Origin: Streptomyces calvus
GTDB taxonomy: Bacteria > Actinomycetota > Actinomycetes > Streptomycetales > Streptomycetaceae
Reading direction: 5' to 3'
Length of the DNA stretch: 64,000 bases
Assembly (NCBI RefSeq): GCF_006782915.1
Contig: NZ_VCNP01000024.1
Location: 1 to 64,000, forward strand
Position numbers and translations under genes: made by a program. Shown piece by piece: positions 43,082-51,450 of the stretch. Positions within the stretch are counted from its first letter, which is position 1; each line of letters starts with the position of its first letter. The notes below the pieces were generated by a model that was given only the letters and a program-made list of their open reading frames with translations, did no database searches and had not been told where the DNA came from.

Positions 43082-43732
43082 ATGGCCTTCCGGGAGATCA
43101 ACGCGAAGATGGTCGAGGCGACCGTGGTCCCTGGGCAGCGGCTGTTCAGCCAGCGCGGCGCGATGCTCGCCTACCGGGGCGAGGTGAGCTTCACCCCGAA
43201 CACGGCGGGCGGCCAGGGCGGGCTGATGTCGATGATCGGCCGGCGGGTGGCCGACGAGGACACGCCCCTGATGACCGTCGAGGGCAGCGGCACGGTGCTG
43301 TTCGGGCACGGGGGCCACCACGTGCAGGTGATCAACCTCGCCGGGGACACGCTGTACGTCGAGGCGGACCGGCTGCTGGCCTTCGAGGGCACCCTCCAGC
43401 AGGGCACGGTGTTCCTCGGTTCCCAGGGCGGGGTGATGGGCATGGTGCGGGGCCAGGTCTCCGGGCAGGGGCTCTTCACGACCTCGCTGAAGGGCCACGG
43501 CTCGGTGGCCGTGATGGCGCACGGCGGGGTGATCGAGATCCCGATCACTCCGCAGCGGCCGGTGCACGTCGACCCGCAGGCCTACGTCGCCCACCACGGC
43601 GACGTCCGCAACAAGCTGTCCACCGCCCTCGGCTGGCGGGACATGGTGGGCCGCGGCTCCGGCGAGGCGTTCCAGCTGGAGCTGAGCGGCAGCGGCGCCG
43701 TGTACGTGCAGGCCTCGGAGGAGAAGCTGTGA
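43082..43732 (+). CDS. AIM24-family protein (second of three)
   Basis: 216 residues. It shares the order of motifs with its neighbours: GQRLFSQRGAMLAYRGEVSF, TVEGSGTVLFGHGGHHVQVI, LYVEADRLLAFEGTLQ, DPQAYVAHHGDVRNKL and GSGEAFQLELSGSGAVYVQA. I chose the ATG at 43082 because it directly follows the stop of the first gene and the preceding in-frame GTG lies inside that gene. The third gene overlaps it by 4 bp. Confidence 0.85.
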   Translation: MAFREINAKMVEATVVPGQRLFSQRGAMLAYRGEVSFTPNTAGGQGGLMSMIGRRVADEDTPLMTVEGSGTVLFGHGGHHVQVINLAGDTLYVEADRLLAFEGTLQQGTVFLGSQGGVMGMVRGQVSGQGLFTTSLKGHGSVAVMAHGGVIEIPITPQRPVHVDPQAYVAHHGDVRNKLSTALGWRDMVGRGSGEAFQLELSGSGAVYVQASEEKL

Positions 43733-44529
43733 GCACCTACGGAACCCCGGGCGCCGGCCCCGCGGCCCACGACCCTTCGACGCTGCCGTCCGACGACAAC
43801 GTCGATCACTACACCTTCTGCGTGGAGCTCACGGGCAGCCAGTGGTTCATGCAGAAGGGGAAGATGATCGCCTACTACGGCTCGATCGAGTTCAACGGCA
43901 TCGGGCACGGCCGACTCGACCGACTTGTCCGTACGTCGTTCCATTCGCCTCTGCACGCGAGCGACTGGGTCGTGGCGGAGGGCTCGGGCAAGATGCTCCT
44001 CGCCGACCGGGCCTTTGACGTGAATTCCTACGACCTCGAGGACGGCAACCTGACCATTCGCTCGGGCAACCTCCTCGCTTTTCAGCCAAGTCTGTCGCTG
44101 AAACAGTCGATCGTGCCGGGCTTTCTGACGCTGATCGGAACCGGGAAGTTCGTGGCGGCGTCGAACGGTCCGGTGGTGTTCATGGAGCCTCCCGTCCGGG
44201 TGGACCCGCAGGCGCTGGTCGGATGGGCCGACTGCCCCTCTCCGTGCCACCACTACGACCACGGCTACCTGACCGGCGTAATGGGGGGTCTACGTGCACT
44301 GACGGGCCTCGGCGGCGCGTCCGGCGAGGAGCACCAGTTCGAGTTCGTGGGGGCGGGCACCGTGCTGCTGCAGTCGTCGGAGACACTCATGGCCGAGCAG
44401 GCCACGGGGGTCACTCCGGGTGAACCCGGGGTACCCGGGAGCGGGGCGCCCGGGGGTCCTGGGCAGCCTTCGGGGGCACCGCGCCTTCCCGGACAGCTGG
44501 GAGACCTCCAGCGTCGCTTCGGGCTGTGA
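43729..44529 (+). CDS. AIM24-family protein (third of three) with Gly/Pro-rich tail
   Basis: 266 residues. An N-terminal hydrophilic stretch of about 25 residues precedes the AIM24 core (GSQWFMQKGKMIAYYGSIEF, VAEGSGKMLLADRAFDVNSY, NLTIRSGNLLAFQP, VDPQALVGWADCPSP). A tail of about 45 residues is rich in Gly and Pro (GEPGVPGSGAPGGPGQPSGA). It is less like the other two copies, and parts of the gene (about 44,000-44,150) are clearly lower in GC than the surroundings. GTG start overlaps the previous stop (GTGA). Confidence 0.85.
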   Translation: MSTYGTPGAGPAAHDPSTLPSDDNVDHYTFCVELTGSQWFMQKGKMIAYYGSIEFNGIGHGRLDRLVRTSFHSPLHASDWVVAEGSGKMLLADRAFDVNSYDLEDGNLTIRSGNLLAFQPSLSLKQSIVPGFLTLIGTGKFVAASNGPVVFMEPPVRVDPQALVGWADCPSPCHHYDHGYLTGVMGGLRALTGLGGASGEEHQFEFVGAGTVLLQSSETLMAEQATGVTPGEPGVPGSGAPGGPGQPSGAPRLPGQLGDLQRRFGL

Positions 44530-44592
44530 GCGGTAGTCTGCGGAGTGTGACATCGAACGCCTGCACGCGGTGCCACACGGTAGCGTCATTAG

Positions 44593-44621
44593 TTCACCTT
44601 TCAACTTCCTTTAGGTAGACT
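44593..44621 (+). promoter_or_regulatory. Promoter of the second MarR gene (TTCACC-N17-TAGACT), leaderless
   Basis: -35 TTCACC at 44593 and -10 TAGACT at 44616 are 17 bases apart. The ATG lies 6 bases after the -10. The element AGTTCACCTTTCAACT overlaps the -35 with AGTT/AACT ends and could be an autoregulatory site. Confidence 0.65.
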
Positions 44622-44627
44622 TCATTC

Positions 44628-45104
44628 ATGGAGACCGAGACGGCCACCCGCTGGCTGACCAATGCGGAGCAGTGCGCTTGGCGCACCCACCTGGAGGTCA
44701 ACAGGCTGTTGACGTACCAGCTCGAGAAGGATCTGCAGCCGTTCGGCCTGACGATGAACGACTACGAGATCCTGGTGAACCTGTCGGAGTCGGAGGACCG
44801 GCGGATGCGGATGAGCGACCTCGCCTCCGCCACGCTGCAGTCCAAGAGCCGTCTCTCCCACCAGATCACCCGCATGGAGAACGCGAACCTCGTGCGGCGG
44901 GAGAACTGCGAGTCCGACCGCCGCGGACTGTACGCCGTCCTCACCGAGCACGGCATGGAGACCATGCAGAAGGTCGCGCCGCACCATGTGGCGTCCGTAC
45001 GCCGGCACTTCATCGACCTGCTCTCCCCCGAGGCGCTCACCGAGCTCGACAAGGCCCTCAAGCCCATCGCGGAGCACCTGCGCGGCCAGCGGGGACGCCA
45101 CTGA
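44628..45104 (+). CDS. MarR-family transcriptional regulator
   Basis: 158 residues. The winged helix spans about 35-110 (FGLTMNDYEILVNLSESEDR, MRMSDLASATLQSKSRLSHQ, ITRMENANLVRRENCESDRR, LYAVLTEHGMETM). It is convergent with the histidine kinase gene, with a palindromic terminator in the gap. A clear -35/-10 pair abuts the ATG. The intergenic stretch upstream is unusually AT-rich for this genome. The target is unknown. Confidence 0.93.
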   Translation: METETATRWLTNAEQCAWRTHLEVNRLLTYQLEKDLQPFGLTMNDYEILVNLSESEDRRMRMSDLASATLQSKSRLSHQITRMENANLVRRENCESDRRGLYAVLTEHGMETMQKVAPHHVASVRRHFIDLLSPEALTELDKALKPIAEHLRGQRGRH

Positions 45105-45124
45105 GGTGTCCCGGCCGGGACACC
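45105..45124. terminator. Bidirectional terminator, perfect 20-bp palindrome
   Basis: GGTGTCCCGGCCGGGACACC starts right after the MarR stop codon and ends 2 bases before the kinase stop codon. It serves both convergent genes. Confidence 0.75.
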
Positions 45125-45126
45125 GG

Positions 45127-46605
45127 TCAGCCGGACCGGGCGAGCGGCAGACGGAGTTCGAACAGGGCTCCGCCGGACGGCGCGGCACCCGCCGTGAGCG
45201 TCCCGCCGTGCCGTACGGCCACGTCCCTGGCGATCGCCAGGCCCAGCCCGGCGCCGCCGTCGTCGCGACTGCGGGCGGCGTCCAGCCGTACGAACCGCTC
45301 GAAGATCCGCTCACGGTCGGCCTCGGCCACGCCGTCGCCGTCGTCGGCCACCCCGAGCACCGCCCAGGCGCCCTCCCGCCGCACGGTCACGGTGACCCGC
45401 TCGCGGGCGTGCCGGCCGGCGTTGTCCAGCAGGTTGGCCAGGACCCGCCCGAGCTGACCCCGTGATCCGGTCACCTCGGCCGGCTCCGCGTCCACCGTCA
45501 CTCCCGTACGGCCCGCGGCCTCCTCACGGGCCAGCGCGGCCAGGTCGACCGGCGCGTCGGCGGGCCGTTCGCCCGCGTCCAGCCGGGCGAGCAGCAGCAG
45601 GTCGGCGGCCAGGTGCTGGAGCCGCACGGTGTCCTCGACGGCGCCGTCCAGATCGAGCAGTTCGGGGTGGGCGGCGGCCACTTCCAGCTGGGTGCGCAGG
45701 GACGCGATCGGGCTGCGCAGTTCGTGGGAGGCGTCGGCGACGAACCGCCGCTGGCGTTCCACGGACGTCTCCAGCGCGGCGAGCGTCTCGTTGGTGGTGC
45801 GGGCGAGACGGGCGATCTCGTCGTGCGTGGCCGGTTCGGGGACGCGGCGGGCCAGGTCCTCGGAGGCGGTGATGGCGGCCATCTCCCGCCGGATGCCCTC
45901 CACCGGACGCAGGGCACGCCCGGTGACCAGCCAGGTCACTCCGGCGACCACGCCCAGCAGCAGGGGCAGGCCGATGAGCATCGCCGTCAGCGACGTGTCC
46001 ACGGCGCTGTGCTCGGCGGCGAGCGGCGCGCCCGCGTGGACGGTGAGGCGGCCCCGGTCGTGGGTCTCCACCTCGACGGCGGCGAAGCGGTAGTCCTCGG
46101 TGTCGCCGTCGATCGTCGCCGAGCCGTTGTTGAAGGTGGTGCCGCGGCCGATCTCGCCGGGTTCCAGGGATTCGCCGGAGCCGTCCGAGTCGTCGCCGTC
46201 GTCGCCACCGTCGTCGGCGTCGCCGCCGTCGTCCGAATCGCCACCGTCGTCGTCGGCGTCGTCTCCGCGGGCCGGGGCGGACGGCCGCGGCGTCACCTCG
46301 CCGGTGGCCGTGCCGGTGATCCGTTGCAGGTCCTCGCTCGCCGCGACCAGTTTCCCGTCCTCGTCGACGATCTGCACCGGTCCGGCGTCGCCGTCCAGGC
46401 CGGACAGCGCCGAGTACGCCGTCCCGGCGGCGAGTTCGGAGGCGACGGCGCGGGCGGAGCGCTCCGCCTGGGTGCCCGCCTCGCCGATCAGGTTGGACCG
46501 CAGCGACAGCAGGACGGCGGTGCCCGCCGCGACGAGGGCCACCGCGACCACCAGGGTGGCGCCCAGCGTCGCCCGCGAGCGGACCGAACCGAACAGCCGG
46601 CTCAC
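45127..46605 (-). CDS. Sensor histidine kinase with Asp/Gly-rich extracellular loop
   Basis: 492 residues. TM1 is at about 13-35 and TM2 at about 205-230 (MLIGLPLLLGVVAGVTWLV). The extracytoplasmic domain between them contains about 35 residues made almost only of Asp and Gly (near 113-147). HAMP follows, then the H box DASHELRSPIASLRTQ (His near 292), the N box LANLLDNAGRHA, and G boxes DDGDGVAE and GAGLGLAIA. It overlaps the response regulator gene by 4 bp. The polyacidic loop suggests sensing of divalent cations or a cationic envelope stress signal. The adjacent divergent gene encodes a protein with similar Asp-rich stretches. Confidence 0.95.
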   Translation of the reverse strand: MSRLFGSVRSRATLGATLVVAVALVAAGTAVLLSLRSNLIGEAGTQAERSARAVASELAAGTAYSALSGLDGDAGPVQIVDEDGKLVAASEDLQRITGTATGEVTPRPSAPARGDDADDDGGDSDDGGDADDGGDDGDDSDGSGESLEPGEIGRGTTFNNGSATIDGDTEDYRFAAVEVETHDRGRLTVHAGAPLAAEHSAVDTSLTAMLIGLPLLLGVVAGVTWLVTGRALRPVEGIRREMAAITASEDLARRVPEPATHDEIARLARTTNETLAALETSVERQRRFVADASHELRSPIASLRTQLEVAAAHPELLDLDGAVEDTVRLQHLAADLLLLARLDAGERPADAPVDLAALAREEAAGRTGVTVDAEPAEVTGSRGQLGRVLANLLDNAGRHARERVTVTVRREGAWAVLGVADDGDGVAEADRERIFERFVRLDAARSRDDGGAGLGLAIARDVAVRHGGTLTAGAAPSGGALFELRLPLARSG

Positions 46606-47267
46606 CGCGACGTCTCCAGCCGGTAACCGGCGCCGCGCACGGTGCGGATCAGCCCGGCCCGCAGCTTGCGGCGCAGGGCGCTGACGTAGACCTCGACGAT
46701 GTTCGGGTCGCCCTCGTAGGCGAAGTCCCAGACGTGCTCCAGGATCTCGCCCTTGGACACCACCTCACCGGCCCGCAGCACCAGTTGCTCCAGGACCGAG
46801 AACTCCTTGGCGGTCAGGGCCACTTCCCTCTCGCCGAGGAACACGCGGCGGGCGGCGGTGTCCACCTTCAGGTCGCCGTGCACATGCACCGGGGAGGCCC
46901 CGGCGCCCTGGCGGCGGCGCAGCAGCGCCTTGATCCTGGCGACGAGGACGACGTACGAGAACGGCTTGGTGAGGTAGTCGTCGGCGCCCGTGTCCAGGCC
47001 CTCCGCCTCGTCGTACTCGCCGTCCTTGGCGGTGAGCATCAGGATCGGCACGTCGTGCCCGGCGGCGCGCAGGGCGGCGCAGACCCGGTAGCCGTTCATG
47101 CCGGGCAGCATGATGTCGAGGACGAGCAGGTCGTACGTCCCCTCCGTGGCCCGGTGCAGGCCCTCCCGGCCGTCGTGGACGACGTCCACGGCGTAGCCCT
47201 CGGCGGTCAGGCCCTTGGCGAGCGACAGGGCCAGCCGCTTCTCGTCCTCCACGATCAACAGGCGCAT
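46602..47267 (-). CDS. OmpR/PhoB-family response regulator
   Basis: 221 residues. Receiver domain has acidic pocket VEDEK, phospho-acceptor Asp51 (LLVLDIMLPGMNG) and switch Lys (YLTKPFS). The C-terminal winged helix has TAKEFSVLEQLVLRAGEVVS and NIVEVYVSALRRKLRAG. ATG start at 47267. It transcribes away from the PepSY gene, and the 116-bp gap between them carries direct repeats that look like its binding site, so it probably controls the PepSY gene and possibly its own operon. Confidence 0.96.
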   Translation of the reverse strand: MRLLIVEDEKRLALSLAKGLTAEGYAVDVVHDGREGLHRATEGTYDLLVLDIMLPGMNGYRVCAALRAAGHDVPILMLTAKDGEYDEAEGLDTGADDYLTKPFSYVVLVARIKALLRRRQGAGASPVHVHGDLKVDTAARRVFLGEREVALTAKEFSVLEQLVLRAGEVVSKGEILEHVWDFAYEGDPNIVEVYVSALRRKLRAGLIRTVRGAGYRLETSR

Positions 47268-47290
47268 GGCGTCAAGGGTCGCAAAGCGAA

Positions 47291-47328
47291 GCTGAAGATC
47301 CCTTCAGGGTGCTTCAGCTTCTCCTCAG
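47291..47328. promoter_or_regulatory. CTTCAG direct repeats, candidate response-regulator site
   Basis: CTTCAG at 47302 and 47312 and CCTCAG at 47323 are spaced 10-11 bases, one helical turn, as usual for OmpR-family sites. An inverted copy (GCTGAAG) lies at 47291. The site is central in the divergent promoter region. Confidence 0.6.
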
Positions 47329-47383
47329 CGTCGGTCGGCGAGATTGAAGGCGTCGAAAACGAAACGGCTCGGGAGGAACCAGC

Positions 47384-48172
47384 ATGAAGCGCAACATCGT
47401 GATCGCCGTCGTGACGGCCGCGGCCCTCGTCGGCGGGGGTGCGGCGACGGCCCTCGCGGTCTCGGGGGGCGACGAGGCGTCGGGGACGTCGGGGACGTCG
47501 GTGGCGCAGACGGAGAGCCGGGCGGGGGACGACGACGGGCGGGACGACGACCGGGACGACGCCGGGGACGACCGGGACGACCGCGATGAGGCGCGGGACG
47601 ACCGCGACGACGCACGGGCGGACGACCGGGACGACCGGGACGACCGGGACGACCGGGACGACCGGGACGACCGGGACGACGAGCGGGGTGTCTCCGGTGG
47701 TGTGAGCGCCGCCGACGCGATCGCCGCCGCGCTGAAGCACACGCCCGGCACCGCCGTCTCCGCCGATCTGGACGACGACGGCGACAGCGACGACGGTGAC
47801 GACGACGGCAACCGCGGCCGGGCGGTGTGGGAGGTCGACGTCCTCGGGGGCGGCGACTCCTGGTACAGCGTGCGCGTCGACCCGGCGACCGGGAAGGTGC
47901 TGGGCGCGCACAAGGACGACGAGGACGACGCCGGCGAGGTGCGGGCCGCGCTGAAGGGGTCGTCGGTGACGGCTCAGGAGGCCGCGGAACTGGTGGCCGC
48001 CAAGGGCACGGTGGTCTCGATCGACCTGGACGACGACGATGACCGGGGCTGGGAGGCCGAGACGGCCGCCTCCGGCGGGCACGAGAAGGACTGGCGGGTC
48101 GGCTTGGACGGCGGGGCCGTGAAGGCCGACCGCGGGGACGACTCGGGCGACGACGACTCCGACGACGACTGA
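47384..48172 (+). CDS. Secreted PepSY-domain protein with Asp-rich repeats
   Basis: 262 residues. A signal peptide (KRNIVIAVVTAAALVGGGAA, cleavage likely near ALAVSGG) is followed by a stretch of about 70 residues with perfect DDR tandem repeats, then two PepSY-like domains. The first has VSAADAIAAALKHTPGTAVS, WEVDVLGGGDSWYSVRVDPA and TGKVLGAHKDDEDD. The second starts VTAQEAAELVAAKGTVVSID. The tail is acidic (DDSGDDDSDDD). PepSY domains often inhibit proteases or regulate sensors outside the cell. It is divergent from a two-component system whose kinase has a similar acidic loop, so it is a likely target and possible modulator of that system. AGGA precedes the ATG. Confidence 0.9.
   Translation: MKRNIVIAVVTAAALVGGGAATALAVSGGDEASGTSGTSVAQTESRAGDDDGRDDDRDDAGDDRDDRDEARDDRDDARADDRDDRDDRDDRDDRDDRDDERGVSGGVSAADAIAAALKHTPGTAVSADLDDDGDSDDGDDDGNRGRAVWEVDVLGGGDSWYSVRVDPATGKVLGAHKDDEDDAGEVRAALKGSSVTAQEAAELVAAKGTVVSIDLDDDDDRGWEAETAASGGHEKDWRVGLDGGAVKADRGDDSGDDDSDDD
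47621..47683 (+). repeat. 9-bp coding tandem repeat (DDR units)
   Basis: Six exact copies of GACGACCGG followed by GACGACGAG, encoding (Asp-Asp-Arg)6-Asp-Asp-Glu. Unit number could vary between strains by slippage without changing frame. Confidence 0.92.
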
Positions 48173-48194
48173 TCGCGCGGTGTGGTGGGTGGGG

Positions 48195-48312
48195 CGGTGA
48201 GGGGCTTGCGCCCCCGCCGCCCCTTCCCGTCCCGCCCCCTGGGGCTGCCGCCCCCGGACCCCTGCTTCGGCCCTGGACGGGCCTCGTCCTCGAACGCCGG
48301 ACGGGCTGGACT
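48195..48312. repeat. Dispersed GC-rich intergenic repeat of Streptomyces type
   Basis: The stretch ending in CCTCGAACGCCGGACGGGCT, with GGGGCTGCCGCCCCCGGACC before it, is a sequence type I recognise as widely repeated in Streptomyces intergenic regions. Family copies fold into GC-rich hairpins. Recognition is from memory. Confidence 0.55.
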
Positions 48313-48344
48313 CGCCCGCCACCGTTACGGACTCGGGCGGCTCG

Positions 48345-48436
48345 GACGCCGGACGGGCCCGAGGAAGTCGGGCCCGTCACCAGGTCGTCAGACGCCGGAC
48401 GGGCCGGCCGAGGTCAGGCCCGTCACCAGGTCGTCC
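48345..48436. repeat. 46-bp tandem duplication at the meaB 3' end
   Basis: Copies at 48345-48390 and 48391-48436 match at 40 of 46 positions, counted by eye. The right copy encodes the last residues of MeaB and the left copy covers the stop codon and downstream DNA. Confidence 0.85.
48352..48378. terminator. Bidirectional terminator between PepSY gene and meaB
   Basis: Perfect 11-bp stem GACGGGCCCGA / TCGGGCCCGTC with a 5-base loop. It lies wholly within the left copy of the 46-bp duplication. Confidence 0.8.
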
Positions 48437-49359
48437 GCCGCGCGGTACGGGTCCAGCTCGCCGGCGATGATGCGTTCCGCCAGCGCGTCGAGACGCCGGT
48501 CCCCGTGCAGGTCGCCGATGCGTTCGCGCAGAGCGGTCACGGCGATGGTCTCGACCTCGCGGGAGGCGCGGGCCAGGCGGCGTTCGGTGAGGACGCCGTG
48601 CTCCTCCATCCAGGCCCGGTGCTTCTCCAGGGCCTCGACGACCTCGTCCACGCCCTCACCGCGCGCGGCGACCGTCTTGACGATCGGCGGGCGCCAGTCG
48701 CCGGGACCGCGGGACTCGCCGAGGCCCAGCATGTGGTTCAGCTCGCGGGCGGTGGCGTCGGCGCCGTCACGGTCGGCCTTGTTGACGACGTAGACGTCGC
48801 CGATCTCCAGGATTCCGGCCTTGGCGGCCTGGATGCCGTCGCCCATGCCGGGAGCCAGCAGGACGACGGAGGTGTCGGCCTGGGAGGCGATCTCCACCTC
48901 CGACTGGCCGACGCCGACCGTCTCGACGAGGATCACGTCGCAGCCCGCCGCGTCCAGCACGCGGATCGCCTGCGGCGCGGCCCAGGCGAGACCGCCCAGG
49001 TGGCCGCGGGTGGCCATGGAGCGGATGTAGACGCCCGGGTCGGAGGCGTGCTCCGACATCCGGACCCGGTCGCCGAGCAGGGCACCGCCGGAGAACGGGG
49101 ACGACGGGTCGACGGCCAGGACGCCGACCCGCTTGCCCTGCTTGCGGTAGGCACTCACCAGCGCCGACGTGGACGTCGACTTGCCGACACCCGGAGAGCC
49201 GGTGAGGCCGACCACGTAGGCGTTGCCGGTCAGCGGCGCCAGGGCCGCCATGACCTCCCTCAGCTGCGGGGACGCCCCCTCCACCAGGGAGATCAGCCGG
49301 GCCACGGCCCGCGGCCTGCCCTCTCTGGCCTGGGCCACCAGAGTGGAGACGTCCTGCAT
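48388..49359 (-). CDS. meaB: MeaB-type GTPase, mutase chaperone
   Basis: 323 residues. It is a G3E-family GTPase that protects and reloads B12-dependent acyl-CoA mutases. The P-loop is GLTGSPGVGKST (about 47-58). Further features are the Mg2+/switch region VLAVDPSSPFSGGALLGDRV, RSMATRGHLGGLA, VILVETVGVGQSE and the base-recognition motif VVNKAD. The ATG at 49359 is preferred over the GTG one codon upstream because GGAG lies 5 bases before it. It follows the thiolase gene by 41 bp on the same strand. Its client could be methylmalonyl-CoA mutase or isobutyryl-CoA mutase (icmA lies 8 kb away). Confidence 0.95.
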   Translation of the reverse strand: MQDVSTLVAQAREGRPRAVARLISLVEGASPQLREVMAALAPLTGNAYVVGLTGSPGVGKSTSTSALVSAYRKQGKRVGVLAVDPSSPFSGGALLGDRVRMSEHASDPGVYIRSMATRGHLGGLAWAAPQAIRVLDAAGCDVILVETVGVGQSEVEIASQADTSVVLLAPGMGDGIQAAKAGILEIGDVYVVNKADRDGADATARELNHMLGLGESRGPGDWRPPIVKTVAARGEGVDEVVEALEKHRAWMEEHGVLTERRLARASREVETIAVTALRERIGDLHGDRRLDALAERIIAGELDPYRAADDLVTGLTSAGPSGV

Positions 49360-49400
49360 CACAGCTCCGTTCGCGTAAGGGAAATCAGCAAAAAACCGGG

Positions 49401-50633
49401 TCAGGCCTTGGGTACCCGCACGATCAGCGCGTCACCCTGGCCGCCGCCGCCGCACAGCGCCGCCGCGCCGACACCGCCGCCACGCCGCTTCAGCTCCAGC
49501 GCCAGGTGCAGCACCAGCCGGGCGCCGGACATGCCGATCGGGTGACCCAGGGCAATGGCACCACCGTTGACGTTCACCTTTTCGGTGGAAACGCCGAGGT
49601 CCTTCATTGACTGCACGGCCACCGCGGCGAACGCCTCGTTGATCTCGATGAGGTCGAGGTCGGAGACCTCCAGGCCCTCCTTCTTCAGGGCGTGCCGGAT
49701 CGCGTTGGAGGGCTGCGACTGGAGGGAGTTGTCGGGGCCGGCCACATTGCCGTGGGCGCCGATCTCCGCGATCCACTCCAGGCCCAGCTCCTGCGCCTTG
49801 GCCTTGCTCATCACGACCACGGCCGCCGCACCGTCCGAGATCTGCGAGGAGGAGCCGGCCGTGATGGTGCCGTCCTTGGCGAAGGCGGGACGCAGCTTGC
49901 CGAGCGACTCGGCGGTGGTGTCGCCGCGGATGCCCTCGTCCTGGCTGAACAGCACCGGGTCGCCCTTGCGCTGCGGGATCTCCACCGGGGTGATCTCGGC
50001 CTCGAACACACCGTTCTTCTGGGCGGCGGCGGCACGCTGGTGGGACAGGGCGGCGATCTCGTCCTGCTCGGGGCGGGCGATGCCCAGGCGCGTGTTGTGC
50101 TTCTCGGTGGACTCGCCCATGGCGATGCCCTCGAAGGAGTCGGTCAGGCCGTCGTGCGCCATGGCGTCGAGCATCTGAACGGCCCCGTACTTGAAGCCCT
50201 CGCGGGACTTCGGCAGCAGGTGCGGCGCGTTGGTCATGGACTCCTGGCCGCCGGCCACGACCACGTCGAACTCCCCGGCCCGGATCAGCTGGTCGGCCAG
50301 CGCGATCGCGTCGAGACCGGAGAGGCACACCTTGTTGATCGTGAGCGCCGGGACGCTCATCGGGATGCCGGCCTTCACCGCGGCCTGACGCGCCGGGATC
50401 TGCCCCGCCCCGGCCTGGAGCACCTGCCCCATGATCACGTACTGGACCTGGTCGCCGCCGATCCCCGCACGGTCGAGGGCGGCCTTGATCGCGAAGCCGC
50501 CGAGGTCGGCCCCGGAGAAGGACTTCAGCGAACCGAGCAGCCGTCCCATCGGGGTACGGGCGCCCGCGACGATGACGGAGGTGGTGCCGTTCGTTGCTGA
50601 TGATGCCGATGATGCCGAAGATGCAGAAGTCAT
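49401..50633 (-). CDS. Acetyl-CoA acetyltransferase (thiolase)
   Basis: 410 residues. It condenses two acetyl-CoA to acetoacetyl-CoA, or cleaves 3-ketoacyl-CoA. The nucleophilic Cys is in [35 protein letters not shown], the His motif [17 protein letters not shown] and the second Cys in [14 protein letters not shown] are present. The N-terminus has a tandem Ser-Ala repeat ([11 protein letters not shown]) encoded by 9-bp repeats, just before the conserved [14 protein letters not shown]. The upstream GGAAGGGG supports the start at 50633. It is divergent from the epimerase gene and upstream of meaB, a typical acyl-CoA cluster. Confidence 0.95.
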   Translation of the reverse strand: MTSASSASSASSATNGTTSVIVAGARTPMGRLLGSLKSFSGADLGGFAIKAALDRAGIGGDQVQYVIMGQVLQAGAGQIPARQAAVKAGIPMSVPALTINKVCLSGLDAIALADQLIRAGEFDVVVAGGQESMTNAPHLLPKSREGFKYGAVQMLDAMAHDGLTDSFEGIAMGESTEKHNTRLGIARPEQDEIAALSHQRAAAAQKNGVFEAEITPVEIPQRKGDPVLFSQDEGIRGDTTAESLGKLRPAFAKDGTITAGSSSQISDGAAAVVVMSKAKAQELGLEWIAEIGAHGNVAGPDNSLQSQPSNAIRHALKKEGLEVSDLDLIEINEAFAAVAVQSMKDLGVSTEKVNVNGGAIALGHPIGMSGARLVLHLALELKRRGGGVGAAALCGGGGQGDALIVRVPKA

Positions 50634-50780
50634 GAGCTGCGGTCCCCTTCCGGCTGCACAGCCGAGGAGTGAACGAGGGTTTACTTCGAATGTACTGACG
50701 CGCGGTCCGCGCCGTCATCGGCCTTTCGGTGTGATCGCGCGCACGTTGCGTAACCACCTCCGGAGCGCTGCACTGAATCC

Positions 50781-51221
50781 ATGCTGACGCGAATCGACCA
50801 CATCGGGATCGCCTGTTTCGACCTGGACAAGACCGTGGAGTTCTACCGGGCCACCTACGGCTTCGAGGTGTTCCACTCCGAGGTCAACGAGGAGCAGGGC
50901 GTGCGCGAGGCCATGCTCAAGATCAACGACACCTCCGACGGCGGCGCCTCCTACCTCCAACTGCTCGAACCGATCCGCGAGGACTCCACCGTCGCCAAGT
51001 GGCTCGCGAAGAACGGCGAGGGCGTCCACCACATCGCGTTCGGTACGGCGGACGTCGACGCGGAGGCCGCCGACATCCGCGGCAAGGGCGTGCGCGTCCT
51101 GTACGAAGAGCCCCGGCGCGGCTCCATGGGGTCACGAATCACCTTCCTGCACCCCAAGGACTGCCATGGCGTCCTGACAGAACTGGTCACTTCGGCGCCT
51201 GTTGAGTCGTCCGAGCACTGA
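50781..51221 (+). CDS. mce: Methylmalonyl-CoA epimerase
   Basis: 146 residues, vicinal-oxygen-chelate fold. It interconverts the (2R) and (2S) forms of methylmalonyl-CoA, needed for propionyl-CoA use and for polyketide extender supply. The metal ligand His7 (TRIDHIGIA), the second His in GEGVHHIAFGT and the C-terminal Glu (GVLTELV) are visible, and SYLQLLEP is the substrate-side motif. It is divergent from the thiolase gene. The scy promoter overlaps its 3' end. Confidence 0.96.
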   Translation: MLTRIDHIGIACFDLDKTVEFYRATYGFEVFHSEVNEEQGVREAMLKINDTSDGGASYLQLLEPIREDSTVAKWLAKNGEGVHHIAFGTADVDAEAADIRGKGVRVLYEEPRRGSMGSRITFLHPKDCHGVLTELVTSAPVESSEH

Positions 51222-51247
51222 CCCACGTACATAAGGGCCGGTAGGGT
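51218..51247 (+). promoter_or_regulatory. Candidate scy promoter (CTGACC-N18-TAGGGT)
   Basis: -35 CTGACC overlaps the mce stop codon and -10 TAGGGT is at 51242. This would give scy a leader of about 200 bases. The hexamers match those of the MarR promoter at 41431-41459. Confidence 0.5.
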
Positions 51248-51450
51248 TGGGTCCGGTCGCCGCACGATCCGTGGTGACCGCGTCCCGTCGCGTGTGCCGA
51301 CGGGATCACCGGGGTCCGGGTTTCGGGGGGCGATCGCGGGGCAGCGGCCCAAGCTCCGCCGTTGATCTGACACCATTCCCCGGGGGCCCCGTTCGGCGAA
51401 TGGACGGAGCTCGGCCAGACTTGCGACCAGGGGACGGATGGGACCGCGCA

